Under the pieces are notes generated by a model. That model had not been told where the DNA came from. It searched no databases and saw nothing but the letters and a program-made list of their open reading frames with translations. From Oceanobacillus arenosus (GTDB lineage Bacteria; Bacillota; Bacilli; Bacillales; Amphibacillaceae): a stretch of DNA of 64,000 nt. How positions within the stretch are numbered: the first letter of the stretch is position 1; each line of letters begins with the position of its first letter. Shown piece by piece: positions 52,592 through 62,174 of this stretch. Location of the stretch: NCBI RefSeq assembly GCF_003369575.1, contig NZ_PIOC01000028.1, forward strand, positions 34,430 through 98,429, in the 5' to 3' direction. Position numbers and translations under genes: made by a program.

Positions 52592-53614
52592 GTGGATACT
52601 ACTCCAAAAACATTGCATAAGGCGATTATTTCCAGCATTCGTAAATCTCTTTTGGAACTTGGAAGTGCAACAAAAGCGGAGCTAAGTGAGAAATTAGACA
52701 TTAGCTTTCCAACAATAAGTAAGTTTCTGTCACAGATGGAGAAGGGGGGAGAAATTTTTTCTGTTGGCTTAGATGAATCCAGCGGCGGGAGAAGAGCAAA
52801 AAGATATGCCTATAATCCTGAGTATATGCTTGGTCTTGCTGTTTTCTTAGAGAAAACAGAAACCAATTATACAATTTTTAACTGTGTAGGAGAAGTGAAG
52901 GAACAAGGGGAGACACCAAGTGTACTAGTAGATGGTGGAGTAAATTTACTAACAAAGTTTATTGAGGAAATAGTGGCTGAGACTCCTTCAAAAATCTGTT
53001 CTATCGCAATTGGCGTCCCGGGTTCGGTTGATAACGGTAAAATTTTCTATGTACCTGGATATGAAGATTTTCATGATTTGGATTTAGAAGGGTATTATGA
53101 GGATTATTTTTCTATCCCTGTCGTAGTAGAAAATGATATCAATGCTGCTGTTCTTGGGTTTAGCCATCATAATAGAATGAAGGATAATCAATCACTGATA
53201 TATATGTATTTTGGTCAAAATGGACCTGGTGCAGGATTAATGATCAATGGAGATGTTGTGCGGGGAAAGACATTTTTCGCTGGAGAGGTTTCGTTCGTCC
53301 CTCAATATAAGGAGCAGAATTTTGGGCAGGCATTAGAAAACAGAAGTAGTACTAAGGAAGGGTCCGTGGAATATCAAATCGACTCAATTAGCAGGTTTGT
53401 TGCCACTTGTACAGCAATAATTAATCCTCATACCGTCATTTTTAGTAACGATGAAATAGAAACAGAGATGTTAAGTAAAGTTGCAATAGAAAGTTCAAAA
53501 TATATTCCAGCAGAACATCTGCCGGAGCTTACAGTAAGTGAATGGAAGCAAGATTATTTGTATGGATTACAAAGGCTCTGTCTAGATCTCATGATTATGA
53601 ATGATGGTGTATAA
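52592..53614 (+). CDS. ROK family transcriptional repressor
   Basis: 340 residues from GTG 52592 (AAAGGAGAT upstream). An N-terminal winged helix (ATKAELSEKLDISFPTISKFLSQMEKGGEI) precedes a ROK sugar-binding/kinase-like domain (SIAIGVPGSVDNGKI, VVVENDINAAVLG). The catalytic aspartate for kinase activity and the usual ROK zinc motif are not evident, consistent with a NagC/XylR-type regulator. It probably represses its own operon through the 28-bp palindrome and controls the following sugar-type MFS gene. Confidence 0.92.
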   Translation: MDTTPKTLHKAIISSIRKSLLELGSATKAELSEKLDISFPTISKFLSQMEKGGEIFSVGLDESSGGRRAKRYAYNPEYMLGLAVFLEKTETNYTIFNCVGEVKEQGETPSVLVDGGVNLLTKFIEEIVAETPSKICSIAIGVPGSVDNGKIFYVPGYEDFHDLDLEGYYEDYFSIPVVVENDINAAVLGFSHHNRMKDNQSLIYMYFGQNGPGAGLMINGDVVRGKTFFAGEVSFVPQYKEQNFGQALENRSSTKEGSVEYQIDSISRFVATCTAIINPHTVIFSNDEIETEMLSKVAIESSKYIPAEHLPELTVSEWKQDYLYGLQRLCLDLMIMNDGV

Positions 53615-53663
53615 GTAGATATAAAAATTATATAGAAAAAATGTAGGGTGAGGTTAATAAACT

Positions 53664-54887
53664 ATGACAATATTCCTTTTAGTTATCATTTATTTAGCTT
53701 TTATCAGTTTAGGTTTACCTGATTCATTGCTGGGGGCAGCGTGGCCAGTGATGCAATTAGACTATGGTGCACCACTTGAGACTGCTGGATTCCTGTTTAT
53801 GACAATTGCTGGCGGTACGATCGTCTCCAGTTTACTTAGCGGTCGGTTACTTAAACGGTTTGGAACTGGTAATGTTACATTTGTTAGCGTTCTCATGACT
53901 GCTTGTGCTTTATTAGGATTTTATTTTGCCCCATCGATTTTTTGGTTAGTTGTATGTGCGATTCCACTTGGTTTAGGGGCGGGTGCGGTTGATGCCGGAT
54001 TAAATAATTATGTTGCTACAAATTATAAGGCACATCATATGAGCTGGCTCCATTGTTTTTGGGGTGTTGGAGCTAGTCTTGGTCCGATTATTATGGCTTC
54101 CTTTATTTCTGGAGAAAATACGTGGAGAAATGGATATCTTGTTATTTCATGCATTCAGTTTGCGTTAGTAATTATCCTTCTGCTCACATTGCCTTTATGG
54201 GGGAGAGTAAAGAATAACAGCAATTTGTCTGTAAGTGAAGGTATTGCTGATTCAGAAGGAGTCACTCCAGATGAAGATATAAAAGATATCAAGCCTTTAA
54301 AAATTAGAGGAGTCAAACTTGCGCTTGTGGCTTTCCTATTTTATTGCGGTGTTGAAGCAACAGTGGGGCTCTGGGGAAGCAGCTTCTTGGTTAATGTCAA
54401 AGGGATAAGTGCAGCAACTGCTGCCGGCTGGGTTTCATTTTATTATGTCGGTATCACAGTTGGTAGGTTAATAACCGGCTTTATTACCTTTAAAACTACT
54501 AATCAAACGCTCATCCGGGCAGGGCAAATCATCGCATTAACGGGTGCTGTTATTTTATTTTTGCCATTACCATCGGCTTTCTCACTCGCAGGTTTTATTA
54601 TTGTTGGATTAGGATTAGCACCAATATTCCCTTGTATGTTGCATGAAACACCAGCACGTTTTGGAAAGACACATTCACAGACAATCATGGGCTACCAAAT
54701 GGCGATTGCTTACACTGGCACTACGTTTATACCGCCTCTTCTTGGGTTTATGGCGTCCCATTTAACGTTAGGTATTTTCCCAGTTTGTATTGTAGTTTTT
54801 GTAGCTGCAATGCTCCTTAGCTCAGAGAAATTAAATGATTTATTGAAAAAGAAAGTTTCGCTGAAGTCAAATTCGACAGTAATGTAA
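53664..54887 (+). CDS. MFS transporter, FucP-like sugar type
   Basis: 407 residues, 12 membrane helices. Helix 1 begins IYLAFISLGLPDSLLGAAWPVM, and the segments GAGAVDAGLNNYVATNYKAHHMSWLHCFWGVGASLGP match MFS members grouped with FucP/sugar and YfkF-like transporters. A ~35-residue cytoplasmic loop divides the halves. Downstream of the ROK repressor and followed by a HAD phosphatase remnant, it probably imported a sugar or sugar-like compound. Confidence 0.9.
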   Translation: MTIFLLVIIYLAFISLGLPDSLLGAAWPVMQLDYGAPLETAGFLFMTIAGGTIVSSLLSGRLLKRFGTGNVTFVSVLMTACALLGFYFAPSIFWLVVCAIPLGLGAGAVDAGLNNYVATNYKAHHMSWLHCFWGVGASLGPIIMASFISGENTWRNGYLVISCIQFALVIILLLTLPLWGRVKNNSNLSVSEGIADSEGVTPDEDIKDIKPLKIRGVKLALVAFLFYCGVEATVGLWGSSFLVNVKGISAATAAGWVSFYYVGITVGRLITGFITFKTTNQTLIRAGQIIALTGAVILFLPLPSAFSLAGFIIVGLGLAPIFPCMLHETPARFGKTHSQTIMGYQMAIAYTGTTFIPPLLGFMASHLTLGIFPVCIVVFVAAMLLSSEKLNDLLKKKVSLKSNSTVM

Positions 54888-54935
54888 GGATTGTATTTAC
54901 TAGAATTAAAAAATAGAAGCTTAGGAGGAATTGAA

Positions 54936-55304
54936 ATGATTAAATTAGTGTTAACAGATATGGATGGAACATTCTTAAATAATAGGGGCGATTTTAACAG
55001 GGAACAGTATTAAGATGTAAAAAAGCTAATGAAGGAAAATGATGTTGTTTTTGCTCCTGTTACAGGGAAGCAGTGTGAACGTGTGGAAGAACTATTTGGT
55101 GCTGACTCTGAGGATTTATGGATTTTGGGTGATAGTGCAACAAGAATCAAGCATAATGGGGAATTTGTTTATGAATCGCTGCTAAGCAATAAATTAGGGC
55201 TGGAAATAATCCGTGTGCTTGAGGAAATAAGTTTGGATTATACGATTATTGCATGTACTAGAAGCCGTGCAGTAATAAAAAATAACATTTCTGAAGTGAT
55301 GTGA
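54936..55304 (+). pseudogene. HAD superfamily (Cof-type) phosphatase, nonsense-mutated and truncated
   Basis: From ATG 54936 (TTAGGAGGAA upstream) the frame reads MIKLVLTDMDGTFLNNRGDF NREQY, a TAA at 55011–55013, then DVKKLMKENDVVFAPVTGKQ and so on to IISACTR-like SRAVIKNNISEVM and a stop at 55302. DMDGT is the HAD catalytic loop. Full-length Cof-type enzymes are ~270 residues, so more than half is gone beyond 55304, where an inverted-repeat sequence resembling IS ends begins. The gene formed an operon with the ROK and MFS genes. Confidence 0.85.
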
Positions 55305-55341
55305 CCCCCAAAAGTTAGTTTTTGACTCTAAATTTTGGGGT
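55302..55341. repeat. Abutting inverted ends, possible IS remnant or hairpin
   Basis: TGACCCCCAAAAGTTAGT and ACTCTAAATTTTGGGGT are imperfect reverse complements separated by 5 bp. CCCCAAAAGTTAG-type termini are common in IS3-group elements. It is located exactly where the HAD gene is cut off. A simple terminator is the alternative. Confidence 0.45.
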
Positions 55342-55365
55342 GCACTTCATGCCTGTCCCTTCGTC

Positions 55366-56292
55366 TCATACAAAAATCCCCAAGCAGATTGCAGTAATCA
55401 TAGCGAGAAAAAGTAAGATTTTTTCACAAACGGTGACTTGCTCGTAATTCGTGACATTCATTTTCATCACAAAAAATCCCCCGATTGAGATAGTCAGGAA
55501 TAAGCATGCAGCAGCCCAGAAGCGATCAAATCCTATCCATAGCCCCCAAAGTCCAGTTACTAAAAGGTAAATTAACGCAGGAAATCGTGCATAATAAAGA
55601 CCAAATGTATCAACGAACCATACTACACTTGTTCGTTTCATCGGTATAGCCCGTTTATCTGCCTCCAAATCAGGGATATGATGGACCATCACCCACGCCA
55701 TACAAAAGAGGGCGTTAATGACAGCATTTTGTAAAGCCCATAAAGGAATGGAATCTAAGACAATCCACGGACCAGCAAAACCAAGAAAGAGAATAGCAGG
55801 AAATAAACTGAGCCACTCCCCCAAAAACGGATGGTAGCTTAATCGTAAAGGGGGAAGCGAATAAGATGTGGCAGACCAAATGCCAATCAACAATAGTATG
55901 GCAAGTTTGTACTGAGAGAATAATGTGAGTAATACAGCAATGATCAGCAGAAAAATAGTTAGCCATTTACCCAATTGGCGAAGGCCTTTTAAGGAAATCA
56001 TTCCCTTTTGAACAACCCTGCTTCCACCTGATAAAATAGCTGGACTATGTGCATCTGTACCTGTTTGGAAGTCTGTATAATCATTTAAAGCATGTGTCAG
56101 TATTCCGTGAATGATAAATGCAGCGATCGCAAGGAGAGCAAATAGCATAAGCAAGTCCCCTAATGTCATAGTAGCATCTATAAATAAAGGGAGAAGACTT
56201 GAAATAATCGTTGCAATACTTGAAAAGATAACTGCGATAGAACGTAGTAAAGTCCAGCCACCACGGAGTACTGTGAGAATCTGATTGGCCAA
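55366..56292 (-). CDS. UbiA family prenyltransferase (MenA-like)
   Basis: 308 residues from TTG 56292, which has AAGGAGT 8 bp upstream; the longer frame to 56424 is unsupported. Nine membrane helices. The two aspartate-rich prenyl-diphosphate motifs are present: NDYTDFQTGTD (after helix 2) and DLEADKR (after helix 6). The family transfers a polyprenyl chain to an aromatic acceptor; similarity in layout to 1,4-dihydroxy-2-naphthoate polyprenyltransferase suggests a quinone-related role, but no men genes are adjacent. Monocistronic. Confidence 0.88.
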   Translation of the reverse strand: MANQILTVLRGGWTLLRSIAVIFSSIATIISSLLPLFIDATMTLGDLLMLFALLAIAAFIIHGILTHALNDYTDFQTGTDAHSPAILSGGSRVVQKGMISLKGLRQLGKWLTIFLLIIAVLLTLFSQYKLAILLLIGIWSATSYSLPPLRLSYHPFLGEWLSLFPAILFLGFAGPWIVLDSIPLWALQNAVINALFCMAWVMVHHIPDLEADKRAIPMKRTSVVWFVDTFGLYYARFPALIYLLVTGLWGLWIGFDRFWAAACLFLTISIGGFFVMKMNVTNYEQVTVCEKILLFLAMITAICLGIFV

Positions 56293-56627
56293 TTGAGCCA
56301 CTCCTTTCCTAAGATTCGTGAAGCGAATCGCGAAAGTATTGATTGGTAGGTGTACGCTTCCTTTATCATCATTTCCTTGTGCCGAGATTTTATTTATTCC
56401 ATATACAATACAGCGGAAAATCATTTACTTTGAATTCACTTGATAATGTATTATCTAACGGATAGTGCAAATGTGAGATAAAAAGTATAATCAATACATG
56501 GGAGTTGGAATAATTTGCAAAAGGTGAGATTAACCCTCATTATCTTATAATAGTGAAATATATTACAGCGATTACTAATAGTGTTCGCTATACTACCGTG
56601 CAATAATTCATAATAGGAGGCAAAAAA

Positions 56628-57155
56628 ATGGATATGAATAATAATGATATTTTAATTCGATTACGATATGCTCTTGATCTAAAAGATATAGAGATGGTAG
56701 AAATTTTTAAACTAGGTGGCATTGACGTAACAAGGGAAGAAGTGCAAAAGATTCTCACTAAAACAAAAGACAGTTATGAGGAAGGCTTTGGAACGATGGA
56801 TGCTATCGATCATGACCATATACCTTGTGATAATTTCATGCTAGAATCCTATCTGAATGGCCTGATTATCTATAAAAGAGGGAAACAGGAACCAAAGCCA
56901 GGACAAAACGAAAACCAACCGATGATGATAAAAAGTAATGCCAGTGTCAATAATGTATTGCTGAAAAAGTTAAAAATTGCACTGGCGTTAACAAGCGAAG
57001 ATATGATGAGCATCCTAAAAGATGCCGGAGTTATTATCGCTAAAGGAGAATTAAGCGCACTATTAAGGAAAGAAGGACATAGTAATTACCGAAAATGCGG
57101 TGATCGGTATGCAAGGAATTTTTTGAAAGGATTAGGTATGAGGTATCGGGGATAG
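56628..57155 (+). CDS. DUF1456 (YehS-like) protein
   Basis: 175 residues containing two copies of the DUF1456 helical repeat: NNDILIRLRYALDLKDIEMVEIFKLGGIDVTREEV near the start and NNVLLKKLKIALALTSEDMMSILKDAGVIIAKGEL from residue ~109. Each is followed by a conserved C-terminal lobe (LNGLIIYKRG; RNFLKGLGMRYRG). Cytosolic, function unknown. AGGAGG lies at 56615. Confidence 0.9.
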   Translation: MDMNNNDILIRLRYALDLKDIEMVEIFKLGGIDVTREEVQKILTKTKDSYEEGFGTMDAIDHDHIPCDNFMLESYLNGLIIYKRGKQEPKPGQNENQPMMIKSNASVNNVLLKKLKIALALTSEDMMSILKDAGVIIAKGELSALLRKEGHSNYRKCGDRYARNFLKGLGMRYRG

Positions 57156-57237
57156 ACAAACTCAAGGAGTAGGAACAAGCTAAATTCCTACTCTCACCCC
57201 AGCGAGGTAAGTGTGATTCTATTCCGAGTTTAATATA

Positions 57238-57266
57238 TTGACAAATTGGTGAACAAGGTCTAACAT
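57238..57266 (+). promoter_or_regulatory. Predicted promoter of the zwf–gnd–tal–pgi cluster
   Basis: TTGACA, 17-bp spacer, TAACAT. It lies 229 bp upstream of zwf, implying a long leader. Confidence 0.5.
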
Positions 57267-57387
57267 TTATAGTGAATTAAGGATACTTAAATTAGTGACA
57301 ATATGGAGCTAATGAATAGATGGAAGGTGGGAACTTTCATAATTAAGATTTGAGGAAGAATGCTAAAAGGAGTTTTTTTGTCAATAT

Positions 57388-57450
57388 GTCTCTAATTAGA
57401 GATATATGAATTAAAACTAATCTTATCGTCTCTTTATTAGAGTTTTAATT
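57388..57450 (+). promoter_or_regulatory. Nested inverted repeats in the zwf leader
   Basis: TCTCTAATTAGAGA (57389–57402) is a perfect palindrome. GTCTCTAATTAGAG and GTCTCTTTATTAGAG form a direct repeat 40 bp apart. AATTAAAACT/AGTTTTAATT (57409–57418, 57441–57450) makes a stem enclosing the second. Possible operator pair or RNA structure. Confidence 0.45.
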
Positions 57451-57494
57451 TGAATATAGGGTTTCAGCTTTTGATAAATTTAGGGGGGAATAAT

Positions 57495-58982
57495 ATGGAT
57501 AAGATGACCTTCGTGCTATTTGGGGGAACAGGGGATTTAGCAAAGCGGAAAATATACCCGGCGCTATACAATCTGTTCATCGAAGGAAAATTGCCTGAGT
57601 CATTCTCCATTATTGGTTTAGGAAGAGGACAAATGACGGATGAAGATTTCAAAGAACGAGTAAAGAATTCAATCCATACCTTTTCTAGACGTATGTCAAA
57701 GAATGACTCGACAATGGAGAGATTTCTAACTTTTATTCGATATAGCAAGTTAGATGCAGCGAATAAAGAAGATTTTCATAGTTTACTTAAGCTTGTACAG
57801 GATAGAGAAAAAGAGTTAAATATTCCAGAAAATCGGTTATTTTATCTTTCTGTCTCACCAACGTTCTTTGAAACGATTGCGATGAATGTTAAGAATAGTG
57901 GTTTAGGAACAACCAAAGGCTGGAAACGTCTAATAATTGAAAAGCCATTTGGTCGTGACTTGGAGTCTGCAAGATCCTTAAATCAGAATCTAAGCAATGC
58001 GTTTGCTGAAGAAGAAATTTATCGGATTGACCACTACCTTGGTAAGCCGATGGTTCGAAATCTTGAAACATTAGAATTTGCAAATCCAGTTTTACAAGCA
58101 TTATGGAATAATAAATTCATTGCCAATGTTCAAATTACCGCAAGCGAAACAGTTGGAGTAGAACAAAGGGCTGGTTATTATGATCAAGCTGGAGCATTAC
58201 GCGATATGTTCCAAAACCATATGCTACAAATACTAATGATGACGGCAATGCACGCACCAAAACAAACGGGTGAAAACGAGATTCGCGCAGAAAAACGAAA
58301 AGTGTTAGAATCCCTTCGTCCATTAGAGAAGAATGAAATTGAGAAAAACGTGATAAGAGGACAATATGATTCAGGAATAGGGGAAAACGAAAATGTTCCT
58401 GGGTATCGAGATGAACCAGGTGTTTCAGAAGACTCCCTAACCGATACATTTATCGCAGCAAGGTTACAGATTGATAATCCAGATTGGACTGGTGTTCCTT
58501 TTTATATCCGTACTGGTAAGAAAATGAAGGAAAAATCCACACGTATCGTAGTTGAATTTAAAGCGAATGAAAATGAGATCTATTCAGATGAAGATCCTAA
58601 CCTGCTCGTAATAGAAATTAATCCGAATGAGTCTGTTTCATTGATTTTAAATAGTAAAAACCCTGCGAATGGTAAGATGGAATCTATCAATGTCGATTAT
58701 GCTTCCGAGAAATTGGATGTACCTGATGGCTATGAATTATTAATTTACGATGCACTCCGTGGAGATTCCAGGTTTTTCTCACACTGGGATGAAGTGGAGC
58801 TAGCATGGGAGTGGGTTCAACCTATCTTAGAAGCATTTGAAGAAAACCGTATCCCATTGCATAAATATGCCGCAGGATCAAATGGCCCAGATGCAGCAAA
58901 TCTTATGCTTGAAGAGGACGGGTTTAAATGGTGGTTAGACAAACCAGCAACAGAAGAAAAAGAATTAGTGGTACAAGGTTAA
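57495..58982 (+). CDS. zwf: Glucose-6-phosphate dehydrogenase
   Basis: 495 residues from ATG 57495 (TAGGGGGGAA upstream), the usual Zwf length. The NADP-binding motif FGGTGDLAKRKIYPALYNL and the active-site motif EIYRIDHYLGKPMVRN are present, followed by the beta+alpha domain. It oxidises glucose-6-phosphate to 6-phosphogluconolactone, starting the oxidative pentose phosphate pathway and making NADPH. First gene of a cluster with gnd, tal and pgi on the same strand; the gap to gnd is 101 bp. Confidence 0.97.
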   Translation: MDKMTFVLFGGTGDLAKRKIYPALYNLFIEGKLPESFSIIGLGRGQMTDEDFKERVKNSIHTFSRRMSKNDSTMERFLTFIRYSKLDAANKEDFHSLLKLVQDREKELNIPENRLFYLSVSPTFFETIAMNVKNSGLGTTKGWKRLIIEKPFGRDLESARSLNQNLSNAFAEEEIYRIDHYLGKPMVRNLETLEFANPVLQALWNNKFIANVQITASETVGVEQRAGYYDQAGALRDMFQNHMLQILMMTAMHAPKQTGENEIRAEKRKVLESLRPLEKNEIEKNVIRGQYDSGIGENENVPGYRDEPGVSEDSLTDTFIAARLQIDNPDWTGVPFYIRTGKKMKEKSTRIVVEFKANENEIYSDEDPNLLVIEINPNESVSLILNSKNPANGKMESINVDYASEKLDVPDGYELLIYDALRGDSRFFSHWDEVELAWEWVQPILEAFEENRIPLHKYAAGSNGPDAANLMLEEDGFKWWLDKPATEEKELVVQG

Positions 58983-59083
58983 GACATCTACCAAATGATT
59001 TGTATTATACCGGACAACACTTTTAATAGTTTGTTTGGTCAACAAATTATAAATGTAAGAATGAATTTGGAAGGGGAATTATT

Positions 59084-59977
59084 ATGCAAGTTGGATTAAT
59101 TGGATTAGGCAAAATGGGGTTAAATATCGGTAAAAACTTAATCGATCACGAACATCAAGTGGTCGCTTATGATTTAAATGCTGAAGCTGTACAAGAGATG
59201 GAAAAATACGGTGCAAAAGGTACAAATAAACTAAACGAGCTTTTCGAATCACTAGAAAAGCCTAGAGTGCTTTGGGTAATGGTACCACATAGTGCTGTAG
59301 ATTCCGTAATCGGTGAAATTACTCCACTGTTAGAACAAGGTGATATTGTAATCGATGCTGGAAACTCTCATTATAAAGAATCAATACGCCGTTATCATCA
59401 ATTGCGCGAAATTGGCGTTTCCTTCATGGATGCGGGAACTTCAGGCGGTATGGAAGGCGCAAGAAACGGCGCAAACTATATGGTCGGTGGAGATCAAGAA
59501 GCTTGGGCAATCACTGAACCAATCTTCCGAGATACTGCAGTAGAGAAGGGCTACATTTTTACTGGTAAAGCTGGTGGCGGTCATTTTCTAAAAATGGTAC
59601 ACAATGGTATCGAATATGGTATGATGGCTTCAATCGGTGAAGGTTTTGAAATTCTTGAGAAAAGTGAATTTGATTACGACTATGAAAAAGTTGCAAGTGT
59701 TTGGAATAATGGTTCGGTTATCCGTTCTTGGTTAATGGAATTAACAGAACATGCCTTCTCACAAGATGCAAAATTAGACAGTATTCAAGGGATTATGCAT
59801 TCTTCTGGTGAAGGAAAATGGACGTTAGAAACTGCACTAGATTTACAAACAGCAACACCAGTCATTGCAATGTCGCTGCTATCGCGCTATCGCTCAACTG
59901 AACAAGATACATTCACAGGAAAAGTAGTCGCAGCGCTTCGTAATGAATTTGGTGGACACGCTGTAGATAAAAAATAG
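59084..59977 (+). CDS. gnd: 6-phosphogluconate dehydrogenase, decarboxylating (short, GndA/YqeC type)
   Basis: 297 residues, the length of the short bacterial form. The Rossmann GLIGLGKMG, DAGTSGGMEGARNGANYMVGG and KMVHNGIEYGMM motifs with the catalytic lysine are present. It converts 6-phosphogluconate to ribulose-5-phosphate with CO2 release and NAD(P)H formation. It lies between zwf and transaldolase, 50 bp before the latter. Confidence 0.95.
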   Translation: MQVGLIGLGKMGLNIGKNLIDHEHQVVAYDLNAEAVQEMEKYGAKGTNKLNELFESLEKPRVLWVMVPHSAVDSVIGEITPLLEQGDIVIDAGNSHYKESIRRYHQLREIGVSFMDAGTSGGMEGARNGANYMVGGDQEAWAITEPIFRDTAVEKGYIFTGKAGGGHFLKMVHNGIEYGMMASIGEGFEILEKSEFDYDYEKVASVWNNGSVIRSWLMELTEHAFSQDAKLDSIQGIMHSSGEGKWTLETALDLQTATPVIAMSLLSRYRSTEQDTFTGKVVAALRNEFGGHAVDKK

Positions 59978-60027
59978 TGCGTTATCTATAAATTGAATCA
60001 AAACTAAAAAAATGGAGGAATTTAATC

Positions 60028-60693
60028 ATGAAATTTTTTATCGACACTGCAAATCTAGAGGACATTAAAAAAGCTTACAAATTGGGAGTTTTATCAGGTG
60101 TAACTACGAACCCTTCTTTAGTTGCAAAAGAAGGAGTAAAATTTGAAGATCGTATTGAAGAAATTTTACAAGCAGTACCAGAAGTAGAATCTGTTTCTGC
60201 AGAAGTAAGTCCTGATGCAGAAACTGCAGAAGAAATGATCGCACAAGCTGAAGAATTAATTAAAATTAACGGCGGCGATAAAAAAATTACAATTAAAGTA
60301 CCAATGACATTAGCTGGTTTAGAAGCAACTAGATACCTATCTAAAAAAGGTGTAAAAACTAATGTAACGCTTATTTTTACAGTAAACCAAGCACTCTTAG
60401 CTGCACGTGCTGGTGCAACTTACGTATCTCCATTCCTTGGACGTTTAGATGACATCTCTGAAGATGGTGTACAACTTGTAGCAAAAATTGCTGAATTATT
60501 CCGTATTCACAACTTGGATGCACAAATCATTTCCGCATCTGTTCGCCATCCTGATCATGTAACTCGTGTAGCAATGGCAGGAGCAGATATTGCAACAGTT
60601 CCATATTCCGTAATCGAACAACTTACTAAACATCCATTAACAGATCAAGGAATCGAAAAATTTGTTGCTGACTGGAAAAACGCAGTTAACTAA
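60028..60693 (+). CDS. tal: Transaldolase, short (MipB/TalC) type
   Basis: 221 residues. It starts [20 protein letters not shown] and contains [13 protein letters not shown], the Schiff-base lysine in ITIKVPMT and [10 protein letters not shown]. Short TalC proteins act as transaldolases (or fructose-6-phosphate aldolase in a few). The pathway context with zwf and gnd supports transaldolase. GGAGG lies at 60014. A hairpin separates it from pgi. Confidence 0.94.
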   Translation: MKFFIDTANLEDIKKAYKLGVLSGVTTNPSLVAKEGVKFEDRIEEILQAVPEVESVSAEVSPDAETAEEMIAQAEELIKINGGDKKITIKVPMTLAGLEATRYLSKKGVKTNVTLIFTVNQALLAARAGATYVSPFLGRLDDISEDGVQLVAKIAELFRIHNLDAQIISASVRHPDHVTRVAMAGADIATVPYSVIEQLTKHPLTDQGIEKFVADWKNAVN

Positions 60694-60717
60694 GAATTAA
60701 ATCATTAATTTACAGGA

Positions 60718-60744
60718 TGTGATCAGCTGTATGGCTGATCACAT
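60718..60744 (+). terminator. Hairpin between tal and pgi
   Basis: A perfect 11-bp stem ATGTGATCAGC/GCTGATCACAT with a 5-nt loop, then TTAATAA. The weak T-tract suggests a partial terminator or mRNA-processing barrier. Confidence 0.65.
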
Positions 60745-60768
60745 TTAATAACTTATGGGGGGATAAAT

Positions 60769-62103
60769 ATGTCTATTTCATTTGATTATACAAATGCTTT
60801 GTCATTTTTTAACAAGAGCGAGATTGATAATTTAACAGAACAAGTAAAGGTTGCACATGATATGCTTCATGACCATAAAGGGCCAGGATCTGACTTCCAT
60901 GGCTGGGTTGATTTACCAAGCGATTATGATAAGGAAGAATTCTCTAGAATTAAGAAAGCTGCAGAAAAAATCCGCAGCAATTCCGAAGCACTTGTTGTCA
61001 TAGGGATTGGTGGTTCTTATCTTGGAGCAAGAGCGGCAGTGGATGCGCTTTCCCATACGTTCTATAACCAAATTGCTGGAAACACACAAATCTATTTTGC
61101 AGGGCAAAATATCAGCTCAAAATATATCACACAACTGCTTGAATTGCTAGAAGGAAAAGACTTCTCAATTAATGTTATTTCGAAATCTGGTACAACAACT
61201 GAACCTGCAGTTGCTTTCCGTATTTTCCGTGAATACATGGAGAAGAAATATTCGAAGGAAGAAATGAAGGAACGTATCTTTATCACAACGGATAAGGAAA
61301 AAGGTGCATTAAAACAATTGGCAGACGAAGAGGGCTATGAAACATTTGTTATTCCGGATAGTGTTGGTGGAAGATTCTCTGTATTGACAGCAGTAGGTCT
61401 GCTTCCAATTGCAACAGCAGGATTGGATATTGACAAGATGATGGAAGGTGCACGTGCAGCTTCTGAGAAATACAATAATGAAGATCTTCAAACAAATGAA
61501 AGCTATCAATATGCAGCGGTTAGAAATGCACTATACAGAAAAGGAAAATCAATTGAGTTGCTAGTTAATTATGAGCCATCTCTTCATTACGTGTCTGAAT
61601 GGTGGAAACAACTATTCGGCGAAAGTGAAGGAAAGGATCAAAAAGGATTATTCCCAGCTTCCGTTGACTTCTCAACAGACTTGCATTCTATGGGTCAATA
61701 TGTGCAAGAAGGACGTCGTGATTTGATCGAAACAGTAATTCAAGTAAAGGATCCAATTGCTGAATTAACAATAAAAGAAGATCCAGCAAATCTCGATGGA
61801 TTAAACTTCCTTGCTGGCAAAACAATGGATGAAGTTAATAAAAGTGCATTCCAAGGTACAGTCCTTGCCCATGTGGATGGTGGCGTACCAAATCTAGTGG
61901 TTGAACTAGATTCATTGAATGAATATACGTTTGGAGAATTAGTATACTTCTTCGAAAAGGCGGTCGGCATAAGTGGATTATTAATGGGGGTTAATCCATT
62001 TGACCAACCTGGGGTAGAAGCGTATAAGAAGAATATGTTTGCGTTACTAGGAAAACCAGGATTTGAAGAAGAAAGGGCAGCACTTCTAAAACGACTAAAT
62101 TAA
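60769..62103 (+). CDS. pgi: Glucose-6-phosphate isomerase
   Basis: 444 residues, standard for Bacillus-type Pgi. SIS-fold motifs include [46 protein letters not shown] and [19 protein letters not shown]. It interconverts glucose-6-phosphate and fructose-6-phosphate. With zwf, gnd and tal alongside, it allows cyclic operation of the pentose phosphate pathway for NADPH. GGGGGG precedes ATG 60769. Confidence 0.97.
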   Translation: MSISFDYTNALSFFNKSEIDNLTEQVKVAHDMLHDHKGPGSDFHGWVDLPSDYDKEEFSRIKKAAEKIRSNSEALVVIGIGGSYLGARAAVDALSHTFYNQIAGNTQIYFAGQNISSKYITQLLELLEGKDFSINVISKSGTTTEPAVAFRIFREYMEKKYSKEEMKERIFITTDKEKGALKQLADEEGYETFVIPDSVGGRFSVLTAVGLLPIATAGLDIDKMMEGARAASEKYNNEDLQTNESYQYAAVRNALYRKGKSIELLVNYEPSLHYVSEWWKQLFGESEGKDQKGLFPASVDFSTDLHSMGQYVQEGRRDLIETVIQVKDPIAELTIKEDPANLDGLNFLAGKTMDEVNKSAFQGTVLAHVDGGVPNLVVELDSLNEYTFGELVYFFEKAVGISGLLMGVNPFDQPGVEAYKKNMFALLGKPGFEEERAALLKRLN

Positions 62104-62174
62104 GTTTTTATCTTGTGGTCTAGAGATAGAGGGCAAGCCCGCTGCACTTTTCTCTATTAAAGGGGGATGTTGAA

